From Incurvaria masculella (Eukaryota; Arthropoda; Insecta; Lepidoptera; Incurvariidae), in NCBI GenBank assembly GCA_946894095.1, contig OX335653.1, forward strand, positions 10,049,001 to 10,113,000: a stretch of DNA of 64,000 nt. Direction: 5' to 3'. This document shows, in pieces, positions 9,546 through 20,390 of the stretch (position 1 is its first letter; each line of letters opens with the position of its first letter). Both the position numbers and the translations under genes were made by a program. The notes under the pieces are model-generated. The model did no database searches. It was not told the DNA's origin and saw only the letters and a list, made by a program, of their open reading frames with translations.

Positions 9546-9770
9546 TCATCCAATGCGGTGGTACTAACTAACCCTACTTAGCTAACCCTACCAACTGGTA
9601 GGGGAAGGGATCCTACAGTTGTACATGTGTTTAGAACCATGAAACAGCTAGCATTCGTAACTAAATGCACTTATCCAACTCGGTAAGAGAAAGAAAGTGG
9701 TGCATGAACGGAGCGGGTATTTGAACCCGGAATGGAGGGTATACGCCCCTGGGCTACGAGCCGGTAAATT
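9546..9770 (-). repeat. tRNA-derived SINE, 5' half
   Basis: Reading the minus strand, it has the head (GGCTCGTAGCCC), GGGTTCAAATACC as B box, the word GTGCATTTAGTTACGAATGC, and CCATGTAAAACTGTAGG-like body words. The copy is diverged and ends within the body. Confidence 0.7.
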
Positions 9771-9845
9771 TAAATACAGGTTGATGTTTCTAGGGACCCG
9801 TCGTAACAAGGGAAAAGCGTAAGCGAAAACCCTTACGGTCTGGCT

Positions 9846-9883
9846 ATTGGTATATATTATATTGGTATATAATATATACCAAT
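9846..9883. repeat. 16-bp AT-rich hairpin
   Basis: ATTGGTATATATTATA and TATAATATATACCAAT are exact reverse complements around the loop TTGGTA. Confidence 0.85.
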
Positions 9884-10003
9884 ATAGGCACACTTATGTG
9901 GTTGTGTACCAGCTAATTATTTTTTTCTCAAAACAATACTTTTTGAGAAAAAGTTAGATTTCTGAACCGCCAATTTTGTATGAAATTACATAATAATTTT
10001 CAG

Positions 10004-10047
10004 GCAAGGGCGCAGTTCTTCCATGTCCAGCAGTGACGGGACCCTTG
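10004..10047 (+). CDS. candidate isolated mini-exon
   Basis: TAATTTTCAG precedes and GTAAGT follows 44 bases. Two of the three frames are open. One reads QGRSSSMSSSDGTL, a Ser-rich run of the kind seen in signalling or cytoskeletal proteins. No neighbouring exon was found, so this may be chance; the strength of both splice sites is the only support. Confidence 0.3.
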
Positions 10048-10371
10048 GTAAGTTAACACGTTCACTATTGACCGATATGTTTTCATTCTACGGCTTAGCC
10101 AAGCGTAACTTTTTTCTTGCAACAAAAATATCTTTGCTTAAAACCATTTCGAAATACGCTCTCGACCGTGTAAGTTTTGTCCACTTTCTAAAAGTGGAAT
10201 GAAGTTCAAGGTATTCCCCGATGCGTCCTCATCGCTCGATGCGCGGTTTCGGCTGAACGTTGCGACTAAATTTAACGTGTTCGTCAGTGACATGGCATTT
10301 TGAATCCTAGGAGTTCTCGCGTTACACTGCGTCGGCGGCAGCAGCGGTAAATGGCGGGTTAACACACGGAA

Positions 10372-10700
10372 TAAATTTTGGGCGGCTTGTAGCCTAAGTA
10401 GTGGCGCGGGGACTATCCCTCTTTCTTTCTGCTTGATGCGATCTACTTCATGGTTCGGAATCCATGTAAAACTGTAGGTCCCCTTCCCCTACTTCTCCTG
10501 GTAGGGTGTAAGCCCGCCCGGGTAGGCATTGGTTGAAAAGATTAAGCGGCAATGAAATATTGTCCGTGTTTTCCATCCAGTTCAATTTAACAGTGCTCAT
10601 AAAAGGAAGATCCTGACATGGCACCCCATTCCTTCAGGAATGTGGGCATTGGGCTAAATCATAACGGTCATTGTGTGGTATTAGCCATTCATGTCTGCAT
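10372..10700 (+). repeat. tRNA-derived SINE
   Basis: GGCTTGTAGCCTAAGTAGTGG is the head. Then come ATGGTTCGGAATCCATGTAA, ACTGTAGGTCCCCTTCCCCT, TGTTTTCCATCCAGTTCAAT and GTGTGGTATTAGCCATTCAT. The B-box region is damaged. Confidence 0.8.
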
Positions 10701-11725
10701 CCATCCACTCCTGGACATACACCTCTTCAATTTTCCTCCAGTTATCCCAACCCTTTACCGGTACGGAACTAGTGCTTTCCGCCATCCATGTCAGTGTGGC
10801 GACCTAGCGCTGCGCAGCCGTGAGTCTCAAGACCTGACCTACCTTTTCATCTCTTAAAATCAGGTTGCAAATAAAACACATTTAGAGACACTTAATTTTT
10901 AAGCTAGGATGATTTAGTAAAAGTTCAGTAGACACTGAAGGCACAACCACAATAGCACGGTAATCTACGTCATGTAGGCCTCTTTGGATTGACCTCCGGG
11001 GTAGATACTAAAATACGTTTTGACAATTGAGTTGAATGCATGCGTTTTGAGTATTTCGATTTTTTACTGAGAAATGCGGTTTAATAATGTTTGTGGACTA
11101 TGTGTGGATATTCCATCCAAACATAATCATGTAGTCGACAGCTTGTGGCAAGCATCGATTCCGATGTATACAGATCCACTACAAAATAATATGAGAACAT
11201 ATAATTTACAGAAGACATGCTTACGTCATTTAAGAGGTTACTGTGGAGACAGAAACAGTACATGTTGCTTTAGAACTTAGACAATATTTCTGATCTGAGA
11301 GAAAATACGTCTAATAATGACAAGAATGACCCGTCAAAGAACATTTATGTGAACTGTCTTCACGAGGCATGTCTTTGCGTTGCCCCACAACCCTGACGTC
11401 TACAATGTATTAATTGAGTACTGTTTGACTTATTATTTTCCGACTTGTGCAAATAATGAATTCGTAATGGAGCCAATGTGATCCCGCCGCCGCGCCGCCA
11501 AGGGCGTTCCGCATCTGCTCCATTTAGATGCCGACGCGATGCTATCTGACAATTAAATCCTCCAGATCGGAATTGAGGGCTTCGGTTTCAATGCGAGCCT
11601 TCACACACCAAGCCGTTGGCATCTACCATTAGCGTTACCTTGCACGTGGTGGCAATGGCTAAACCCATACATATTTCTGGGAAGTTAAGACGATCTCTCG
11701 ATCTAAATATGATTGTGGGACTGAT
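10701..11725. other. intergenic, nothing recognised
   Basis: Mixed sequence. A GC-rich patch at 11480-11530 (CCGCCGCGCCGCC) has no coding support. Confidence 0.45.
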
Positions 11726-11727
11726 AT

Positions 11728-11965
11728 TTCAATAAAACTACGGCTCTTAGGTTAGGGGTGCAGGACCTTGCTTCTCGCGTCATAGGTTCAATCCCCATTC
11801 CATGCATGCACTTTCTTACTCTTTCTGAGTTGGATAAATGCATTTCGTAACGAATAAGAGCTGTTCAAGCGTTGGAAGACGATTTAAAACTGTAGGTCTC
11901 CTTCCCCGACTAGATGGTAGGGGTGAGTTCGCGCGTGTTGGTACCCACAGAATCTCATCTTATCT
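11728..11965 (+). repeat. tRNA-derived SINE, 5' half
   Basis: It shows ATAGGTTCAATCCCC (B box), GGATAAATGCATTTCGTAAC, AACTGTAGGTCTCCTTCCCC and GTAGGGGTGAG, in the same order as the full copy at 31285-31698. Confidence 0.75.
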
Positions 11966-12579
11966 ATAATAATCTTATGTTAAAATGATAAATTTAAAGC
12001 ATCATTTAATTTTCTAATTACAAATTATCGACCGGTCTCTCTGTGTTTAGAAAATTATGTACGAACCTAATTAAATGGTGGAAAATATTATGGTTCGAAT
12101 TTTTTTTTCTTTGAAATGCATAGTACTGCTTGACTTACAATTTAAATAATTTCCGATTGCCGCGGGCCAAATACATTTTATATTTATTTATTTTTAATCT
12201 ATTATTAATTTATTTTAAATTCGTCCATGCTTAGGAAAACTTTAGCGATTATCCTACATTTGAAAAGGTCTAAAAAATTAATAAGTCATTTATTTGTCTA
12301 GGGTATCTCGTCGGAAAATTACACTAGGTCATCCCACTTGAGTCTATAATGGTGAACAAAAGATGCGTTGTCCGTGGGATGTAGATTCGCTCAACTGTTG
12401 CTCAGTTCCGCATGTCGGCGCTGAATTGATCCAAGGTGGCGCGTCTCACTTGTCTCGACTGGAGATATGCAGCTAATTGCCGCGAGATCGACCTGCGGCG
12501 ATTAAACAAAGGCGGGACACATTGGATGGCGAGTCAAGGTCATCTTTGGAGTAATTGCTATGACCTTGAGCATCGAGCG
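11966..12579. other. AT-rich intergenic, then mixed sequence
   Basis: No gene or known element was recognised. The open frame near 12436-12702 overlaps a family D repeat and is not treated as a gene. Confidence 0.45.
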
Positions 12580-12775
12580 CGCCTAGTATGGGACCCGCTG
12601 TCTCCAATTTTCAAAACTACCGATCCAACTAAAACCAACATGCCACATGTAAATATAGCCGAAGGCGTATTGGAGGGTTTTTGTGGGTGGGAACTGACTT
12701 GACGAACGCTATTTTAGAGCACATTCGCGCGCGGTTGCGATGTTTCGACTGTGTGGCACATGGCGCGTCGCCGGA
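12580..12775 (-). repeat. repeat family D, inverted copy
   Basis: On the minus strand it reads GCCATGTGCCACACAGTC, CTAAAATAGCGTTCGTCAAG, TCAGTTCCCACCC and AGACAGCGGGTCCCATAC, in the same order as the plus copies. Confidence 0.7.
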
Positions 12776-12890
12776 TTTTCATACAACTATATGGTAATTT
12801 TGACCATATAACGCAGACACGATATCGAGCGCATCCCACTTCTACTTCCTTTCTCTTCAGTGGATAACACTAACGGCCCGTGGCGCCAGC

Positions 12891-13024
12891 CAGTCAGTTC
12901 GCTTACGAATTCGGGACGTGCAACATCGAATGCTCGTTGCACTAAATGGCATCCTGTGCAGTTTTTACGTGTCGTTGGAACTTGAGAACATCAGAAGTGA
13001 GAGAATTCGTAAGCGAACTGACTG
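12891..13024. repeat. short MITE with 22-bp perfect terminal inverted repeats
   Basis: CAGTCAGTTCGCTTACGAAT then TC at 12891-12912 is exactly complementary to 13003-13024. The 90-bp interior has words (GTTGCACTAAATGGCATCCT, GAACATCAGA) shared with 57815-57895. Confidence 0.8.
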
Positions 13025-13904
13025 ACCGGCGATACCTTCAGTGCCTTCTTATCACAACAACTGTGGCACTTTTTCGCTATACGGATGAGTTTCGACACAT
13101 ATTACTTAAATATTGAATTTTAAATCGTATGGAATTCCTAAAAAAAGACTTATTGAAGAAAAGGTAACGATTGAAACTGGAAAAGCCACTTCCAATATTG
13201 TATTCTGTTTCCTCTCCATCTATCAGTCTGCACAATAATTTTCTCCGCCGCGCCGTCGCGATTCCGCCCTCCGCATTATTATTTACCAATAGTTTCCTCC
13301 TCCGTTCCGATTGGCTGAAACTTCCATTCAAAACACAAAATCAATACCGACGTAATTGCAAAGATGACTTGAATTTCGTGATCTTTTCCATCAAACTTTG
13401 CCGGCGGCGGCCGCGGCGGCGTCGACGAGGCGAAACTTATCGCCCACGTCTCCTCAGATCACGTCATTACATATTGTGCTCGATCGTGCGATTATTTATG
13501 TTAAAAGAAGCCCTCAAAAAATGTATAAAGGTGGCCCTTCTTGATGTACGAATATCCTATTCTATTCACATATTTAAAGAGCGTCTCAAATGTCTGTTCC
13601 TCGATTTTTGACTTGTATTATTTAATCAGTAGTTATTTGCTTTTACTGATCCTACTGATTCAAGAGACACATTGTTTCTTTTGTGCATTGAATATAAAGG
13701 TATATATTTATATATTTATATGTGTAAATATTTGTATGTATCTATCTGTTAATATTAAGTACTATACATTATAAGCCTATATTATGTACGATTATTTTAT
13801 GAAAATTTATATATTTCCATTTCATTTTAAAATATTTTTTAAGATAATTAATATTTTCTTTAGTTTTTAGTTTTTTATTTTTTTCTTTTGCCCGCCACAC
13901 CGCA
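13025..13904. other. intergenic with short GC-rich patch, then AT-rich DNA
   Basis: 13400-13440 is a run of CGG-rich sequence. 13680-13890 is strongly AT-rich. No gene is supported. Confidence 0.45.
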
Positions 13905-14018
13905 CCTCTCCTACGTCTCTAAGGTTGAATGTCAGAGAATACCTCATGGCATTAATTCCGCCTTTTTGTGAACCATGCTTGCAGGCTTGCAAATAAAGAT
14001 TTTTTTCATTTCATTTCA
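13905..14018 (+). repeat. LINE-type 3' end
   Basis: CATGGCATTAATTCCGCC, GCAAATAAAG and (TTTCA)n match the tail at 3741-3805. Confidence 0.6.
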
Positions 14019-14090
14019 TTTCCTTCCCGGCGGGACTAACACCTTCGCGGGCACGGTACAAGACCGTGCTATCGTGCTCTCGGAGATGGG
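14019..14090 (-). repeat. fragment of the TTAA MITE family
   Basis: The minus-strand words AGCACGGTCTTGTACCGTGC and CCCGCGAAGGTGTTAG match the 3' end of the full element at 23594-24143. Confidence 0.6.
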
Positions 14091-14221
14091 GACCCATAAC
14101 TTCAAAGAGATATCTAGGGTCTCTTTATGTGTTTATCGTCTGTAACTACGTCTGTACTGTTCGGATCAGCACAATGCGTCCCCGATTCCTTCCTATTTCT
14201 CAATGCGTGGCAGGCAGGGAT

Positions 14222-14615
14222 TTTTTTTATGGAGTCCGACATCACACACTACCGTTATGATATTAGCCCGGTACTCCACATTCCCGAAAGAATTAGGTCA
14301 CATGCCAAGACCTTCCCCTTATGAGCATGGCTACATTGACTGGATGGAAACAAACTGAAAATTGTTCATCGCCGCTTCAACCATAGTTTCATCTAATGCG
14401 GTGGTGCCAACCCAGGCGGCTTTAACCTTACCACCTAGTAGGGGAAGGGGACTACAATTTTACATGGGTTTCGAACCATGGAACAGCTCGCATTCGCCAC
14501 GAAATGCACTTATCCAACTCAGAAAGAGAAAGTAAGTGGTGCATGTCGGAACTGAACCCAGACTTCTGGTACGCTAGGCCAGTTCCTGCGCAACTGGGCT
14601 ACGAGCCGCTCAAAT
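14222..14615 (-). repeat. tRNA-derived SINE, near full length
   Basis: The minus strand has the head GAGCGGCTCGTAGCCCAGTT, GGGTTCAGTTCC, GCATTTCGTGGCGAATGCG, CATGGTTCGAAACCCATG, and the 3' words TGAGCATGGC and ATAACGGTAGTGTGTGATG in complementary form. Confidence 0.8.
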
Positions 14616-15955
14616 AAATAAATAACGGAACTGTTATTTGCACTTCCAACGTATTTATAGGACAAACCAGATTTTTTATCAAACTAAAATGATGTTCAAG
14701 AAGTGTGTAAACATGAACTATTTAAAAAAGTAAGTAGATATTTAGCGACGAATTCGAACTCACTCTTACCTGAATGGGCCCCCTGTAGACCTACTAGACC
14801 ACGAGCTGTACAACATTTTAGTTTGCAGGTTCTTCATATATTTTTTTGCAGGTTCTTCATATTAATAAATTATTAAGTTCCAATAAAAATATACATATCT
14901 GAATAAATAATGACTGACTATATTTATGTCTATGCTTTTAAAAAAGTTTTAGGGTCTTTAATTTCGTAGTAACTAGGGGTCATGATAGGACCTTTTATTA
15001 CAATATGAGTAGAATCAATAATTTTAATTAATAGAGACAACGGAACACTTATTAGCTATTCTTTACATAGTTCAACGCAGTTGTCTTATTTATTTATTTT
15101 TTAAATATCGAACAGCCATATGGCGCGGCGAGACACCCATAATACAATAATCTAGGTGGCTTAATCATAAATCTACATACTACTCAAAACCTAACCTAAC
15201 CTAACGTAAAGGTCTTAGGATTTGATTTCCTTTCCGAGCCCAGAAATGTAACGAAATTCAGAAGCAGATTTTTGTTATAATGAACATTCCACGAAATCTT
15301 CCTTTCAATAGGTACATGTCGTTCGCGCCAGTTTTCCCTAAATAAATTCGACGTTTCCTTTGAAAACAGGCCGCGAAAATAACATTTGAATGAGCAACCC
15401 CCTGATGCGGACGCGGCACGGACGCAGCAGCGTAAGGACCATTATGGAGATTGATGAGATCCTGACACATTTTTATTTCATTCTTGATTTGATTTACGCC
15501 TGCTACAAATCCCTCTCTTTTTAATTTGCTGTATTCTATAGCGAGGGAGTTTTAGGTGCCTGCCATAAACATACGAATGAAAATATAGAGGTGCTTATAA
15601 ATGTATGATTTTAGAAACAACATATTTTTTTTTTTTTCGGAAGTATACATCTATACTAATAATACATCTGTAAGGGCTGTTCATCATCATCATTTCTGTA
15701 TGTATGTATGTATGTATGTTCCTCCATAACTCTTAAACATATCATCCGAATTAGATGAATCTTAGATTATGTGGCTAAGCGTTGTCTATCAGTAGTTTGT
15801 TCATTATAAATTATCGTAGAAAGAGCGACTTCTCCGAACTATTTGGAAATTATGGTACTATTTTATGAATGAAACATTTTTGAAAAGTAAGCCTAAAGAA
15901 CTATATAATCTGTTGTGATACGAAGGAGCGATAGGCAACGCAACTGATATTTCAC
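14616..15955. other. AT-rich intergenic with short tandem repeats
   Basis: It contains a direct repeat of TTGCAGGTTCTTCATAT near 14824-14860, a CCTAA run (15187-15206) and a (TATG)n run (15700-15719). No gene is supported. Confidence 0.5.
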
Positions 15956-15959
15956 ACCG

Positions 15960-16393
15960 ACCACAATGGCTTTCTTTGTTTATCTGTCGAATGAAGTTGT
16001 GTGCGAGTGAGCCGTGCGGCGGAGGGGCGGCGCGGCGCGGATCGGCCAGTTCATCCAAAGCGAGCGCAGACCAACCGAGCCGAACCGAACAGCAGTCTCC
16101 ATTGGCGCCGCGTCGTGGAGTCACGTATTCCTGTTATCGCTCGAACTCGAATCGAGGGCGCCGTGCTCTCACGTGTTTTGCCGCGCTTTTTAACTGTCAA
16201 CAAATCACGAATTCTAATTACAAAATTAGTGTACACGTGCAGACGTATCGTGATTTCTGTGGCCCCAGCTGGATTTGGTCGAAGAGTGGAGAGAAAAGTT
16301 GTGTGATCTGTTGAATGTTCTTGAATGTTATTGTGAACAACGAAGTAAGACAAGGACATAGGCCGCCGACTTATTTCGGTCGCTCGTTGCTCG
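15960..16393 (+). promoter_or_regulatory. candidate CpG-rich promoter and first exon with splice donor
   Basis: GC- and CpG-rich sequence (16015-16170) stands out from AT-rich surroundings. It contains CACGTG near 16171 and ends in CTCG/GTGAGT, a strong donor at 16393/16394. No long frame runs through it. An ATG at 16315-16317 is open for 26 codons to the donor, in a poor start context. A TATATAAT-like string lies near 15902. The block looks like the leader exon of a plus-strand gene whose next exon was not found in the window. Transcript data would be needed to confirm it. Confidence 0.5.
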
Positions 16394-17270
16394 GTGAGTG
16401 ATCAAGTTCCGTATTTCAATTTAATGTGTTTGACTATGAATAGGTTCTTGGACGATTGTCCATAACATGAATTTTATTGCCAAAAAGTCGAGAGGTTATC
16501 TTGCCTTAGATATGCATGCGTCAACCTACCCGAATAATGTACGTATGTAGATATACACCTACCTATTGAAGGAATGTATCTTGTTTACATTTAGCCTGTT
16601 CAACAATAATAGGTCGGTCTAGTCGATCGAGGCGATGTCGTGTTTTGATTTTATGGTGAAGATGGATGGAAATATAAGTTTATGAACATTCGTGTTATAA
16701 GTCATAATTAAATTGTAACTCTAGTCCAAAACCGTATGAACCTCTTGTCTATAAGTAAACGATTAAACAACATTGTTTTTGGAAATATACATACCTACCT
16801 TATGCACTATCTACATGCTGACATCAACTAATTTCGTTTAGCAAAACAACTTTCTTATCTTTAAAAAATAGTGGGTAGTTAAATTGTCAACAAAGATTTT
16901 ATCATTGATGATCAGTAACATACCAACGAGTTGAACCCAGTGCACCGAGGTTCCGCATACCTACTATTTCAAACATTCGCAAAACCAAATGAAAGTTACC
17001 TATGCATAGGTAGGTACGTATTTTTCTAATGTTTTTACTTTGGCTCATAGGTGCCTACCCACTCACATAAAGCTATAGAAAGACTTAAGGATTTGGGAAT
17101 ACTAGAACTTGACCAATGTACGTTTTATGATTTTGATAATAGAGCCCGAAATCAAAGTGTTTCCGACTTTTTCAACTGGCTCCGTATTTTTTATTCGATA
17201 AAAAGTGTCCCGGTCACAGTACGCGTATATTTTCATTATCATTAGTGCCTTAAGAACGGCCAGTAAGCTA
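16394..17270 (+). other. presumed start of a long first intron
   Basis: AT-rich with no gene or recognised repeat. If the 16393 donor is real, its intron begins here and no convincing acceptor-exon pair follows in the window. Confidence 0.35.
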
Positions 17271-17274
17271 TGCT

Positions 17275-17592
17275 CTCCATACAAACGTAGTTTACTAATC
17301 ATTTGAAAACCATTGTTCCAATTGAACTGATATTTTATATCTATTTTCAAGCATTAAATATCTGTGTCTGCATGCTTTTGTTTTTTTGAAAAATCCAAAC
17401 CGAATGAAATGAATGCAAAAAGAAAATCTTGATACGAATTTTGTTTTCGCTATGGTTTGACTTAGGATACATTTAACGAAAAAACAAAGACATGCAGACA
17501 CAGATATTTGTTGCCTGATATTATATACCAAATATCAAGTAAATTGGATCAGTAGTTTTCAAATTATTAGTAAACTACGTTTGTATGGGAGG
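17275..17592. repeat. fold-back MITE, copy 1
   Basis: Arms of about 95 bp (17277-17372 and 17489-17590) are reverse complements, beginning CATACAAACGTAGTTTACTA and containing AATATCTGTGTCTGCATG. A second copy is at 61308-61600. Confidence 0.8.
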
Positions 17593-17985
17593 CAAAATTT
17601 TCTTAAAATGTTCTGTGTCCATTGGCAAAGGCAAAATCTTGCACGGGACTGCTATTAAAATAGTGAAATCGTCTTTCACGCCCTTACGTTTCGCTATCCT
17701 TCAACATTTTGATTAAAATAATTCTAAACAAAAAAATGTTATCACTTAAGAAAGCGTTATGCTACCTATGTCCGTATGTTTTGATCTTTTTGTAAATATA
17801 TGTATTTTTCAGTAAAAAATGATCAAAAATTAACGTAAAAAACGACAACTTTTTCCAATGTTTATTAGCCAATATAGTCGTTACCTTAATTTGGTGCCCA
17901 TTTTCGATCTGCTTACTCCTTGTATGCCTGATTTATGTTTTATGATGTTTGTTATAATTTTGTGTCTTTTAGTTTTAAATTATCG
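17593..17985. other. intergenic or intronic, nothing recognised
   Basis: AT-rich with no coding or repeat assignment. Confidence 0.4.
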
Positions 17986-18120
17986 CATGTTTTAATTTTA
18001 AGTTAATGCTTACTTACTGGGTGGCCAGGAAGAGATTGCCTCAAGGCAATATGGTGGCCCATTAGATGATTATATTAAGTCTGTACAGTTTATTATTTAT
18101 TATTATTGTTAATATTTTCC
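17986..18120 (+). repeat. LINE-type 3' UTR
   Basis: GGGTGGCCAGGAAGAG, then the hairpin ATTGCCTCAAGGCAAT, then GTGGCCC and an AT-rich end. This arrangement is typical of insect non-LTR 3' ends, from general knowledge. Confidence 0.5.
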
Positions 18121-19195
18121 AATCTAAAAGGTATATTAACAAAATTCAAACATACATGCAGACATATATTTCTATATAGTAAAAAAACCAAACTTTCAAA
18201 AACCCAGTAAAACATTAAGGGCCTGGTACTAGCCAAATCGCAAAGTTAGACGAGGCACCCCAAGTAAACTAACTAAGTCTGACGATTATAAGTGTCATCC
18301 TTACAATATATGATTCCTTGTCTAGGAATCGAATGATTTTCGTTAATGTATGTTTCCTTTTTCTATACAAAATACATTGCGGAAACGGTGTCCATTTCCG
18401 AACTTTTTTGACTAAATGTAGAAATCTAAAAGCAAATGGAATTTTTTGTTTATGCGTATATGCTGTTTTTGCTTATATCTAGAAATCGAATGACTTTCAG
18501 ATTTCTAATGAGAAAAATCAACTTTTTTTATTTTTATTATTATTTAAATAAATGATGGAATAAAAAAATATTAACAATCCATTATCAGTCTGGAGTTCTA
18601 TTTGGATTTGCTGAAGCGTTTCACTACATATTATTACATTTGTTAAAAAGTGCATTTGTATGGCGCGAGTAGTTGGCTAGTCCTAGCGCCTTAAGAACAA
18701 TTGATAGGGAACGACACTGTAGGTGGTGTAGTAAACCGCAGTGACTATGTATACTTACAATCTATGACCCCTCACCTACATTCAGAATGGAATTTCCGTT
18801 CATTCGTATCGAATTCGAAAAACGAACGTGTGTGGCGTCATTCGGAGAGGCCGATTCGGAAATCAAATCAGGAAAACGAATGTATGTTCCAGGCCTAATA
18901 GAAGCAGCGGCTGTTTATTTATAAAGCTTGCACGAGTGCAGCTTATCAATCACTTCACTAACTCATAAAATTCAAAGTCTGTCTGTGTGTCTGCTCTCTT
19001 ATAACTTGAGAACCCATAACTGGTCTGTTATTTTTTGGTAGATATTAAATTAAAAATATTGCTTGGGATTAATCTATAGCTTGATTGTACTCGTAGTAGG
19101 CTACTTACCTTTAGTTTCTTGAGGGGTGAAGAGTGGTGATGGGGGAAACCCGACTCTTTTATGTCGACTTCAACCCCTTGGAGCCATGGGCATGT
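18121..19195. other. AT-rich, nothing recognised
   Basis: No supported gene. CTGTCTGTGTGTCTG near 18980 hints at further LINE tail debris. Confidence 0.4.
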
Positions 19196-19197
19196 TA

Positions 19198-19400
19198 GTT
19201 TTTAGGGTTCCGTACCCAAAGGGTGAAAACGGAACCCTATTACTAAGCCTTTGCTGTCCGTCCGTCCGTCCGTCACAGGGCTGTATCTCATGAGCCGTAA
19301 TAGGTAGGCAGCTGAAATTTTCACAGATTGTGTATTTATTTTGCCGCTATAACAACAAATAGCTAAAATTATACAAAAAACGGGACCCTTCGAGTGCATT
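19198..19400 (+). repeat. GGGTTCCGTACC-headed repeat, copy 1
   Basis: It starts TTTTAGGGTTCCGTACCCAA, then has (CCGT)n, GGGCTGTATCTCATGAGCC, GCAGCTGAAATTTTCACAGA and GCCGCTATAACAACAAATA. Four other copies are in the window. Confidence 0.85.
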
Positions 19401-19795
19401 CGCGTATTTAGTCATCAGACATGAAAATTTATTATCAATTTAGTTTTTGTTAGATTTTTGACTACATTGGTCGTGGTTTACTTTTATCTATAAGTCGTTT
19501 TGTAATTAAAATATTCGTAATTCTTCCAATTCAAACACTTATGTTTATTTAGATTTTCACTGTTGTTCGACATAATACTTAATGTTTACGGATATACAGT
19601 CTTTGAGCCTTTTTAGCACTGTATATCCGTAAACATTAAGTATTATTACTATGCTTATTTTCTGCTTTGTGGACCTGTTGCATCCTTCTCATCACGGAGC
19701 CTGTCTTTTTCTTTGAAATAGAGAATGTCCCAGAGCGCAATAGCACGGTATTGTACCGTGCCCGCGAATGAGTTAGTCTCACAGGGAAGGGACAC
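19400..19795 (+). repeat. TTAA MITE family, diverged copy
   Basis: Words such as GGTCGTGGTTTACTTTTA, TCACGGAGCCTGTCTTT and CGTGCCCGCGAATGAGTTAG run in the same order as 23860-24120. A hairpin is inserted at 19572-19646. Confidence 0.75.
19572..19646. repeat. perfect 29-bp hairpin
   Basis: Arms 19572-19600 and 19618-19646 are exact reverse complements (core TTAATGTTTACGGATATACA) with a 17-nt loop. The hairpin is absent from the corresponding place in the copy at 23594-24143. Confidence 0.95.
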
Positions 19796-19799
19796 CTGA

Positions 19800-19995
19800 A
19801 TACATTAAATTGATATTAAGTTACAAAAATCTACATTTCATGCTGTATGCAACAGTTGAAGACAAAAATATCAGTTTATTTTGAAAAGCCTATGTCCGTC
19901 ATCTAACATGTTGCCAATTGGATCAGGCCAGTCACCACAAACAGCACCCGTTCACGAGCATTACGCTGGGTCCAGTCATCGCCTCTCAACCATGT
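19800..19995 (-). repeat. repeat family F, inverted copy
   Basis: On the minus strand it reads GTAATGCTCGTGAACGGGTG, CTGTTTGTGGTGACTGGCC, CCAATTGGCAACATG and CAACTGTTGCATACAGC, as in 8400-8570. Confidence 0.65.
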
Positions 19996-20037
19996 TTTAG
20001 GGAAAGAGTGACCGGAAACAAGCATCACCTTAAGGAT

Positions 20038-20390
20038 GTTCCGACCCATACACTGTTTTTTTTACACGGAACGCAAAAAGTATTGCACTTTAAGGCACGA
20101 ATTCGTCAAAAATATTAAATATAGCCATAGTAGTTGCAGCGAAAACATATTCACAATTTAAGGTTTTATGGTTTCGTTGTAATTGCCGATTATAAGTTTT
20201 ACACCGTTAGATGGCACTGTTAAATAAAAATCGTATTTAAATAAATTGTAACAAAACCAATAATCCTGAAATTGTGAAATTGTTTTCGCTGCAAGTAATA
20301 TGACTATATTAAACTTTTATTATTAATTCGTGGCTTAAAGTGCAATACTTTTTGCGTTATGTGTGCAAACAACTTTATATGGGTCGGAAC
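20038..20390. repeat. fold-back MITE with long arms
   Basis: It begins GTTCCGACCCATA and ends TATGGGTCGGAAC. The arms of about 150 bp share CGCAAAAAGTATTGCACTTT and TGCAGCGAAAACA. No coding capacity. The target duplication is not clear. Confidence 0.85.

Noticed and set aside
9648..9893. 81-codon minus-strand frame
   Set aside because: It spans a SINE and an AT hairpin; no domain.
12436..12702. 88-codon plus-strand frame
   Set aside because: Its 3' half lies in an inverted family D repeat, so it is not a gene.
15976..16314. Overlapping open frames of about 100 codons in the CpG-rich block
   Set aside because: Several frames on both strands are open at once, as expected from GC-rich leader sequence, and none shows a domain or reaches the donor.
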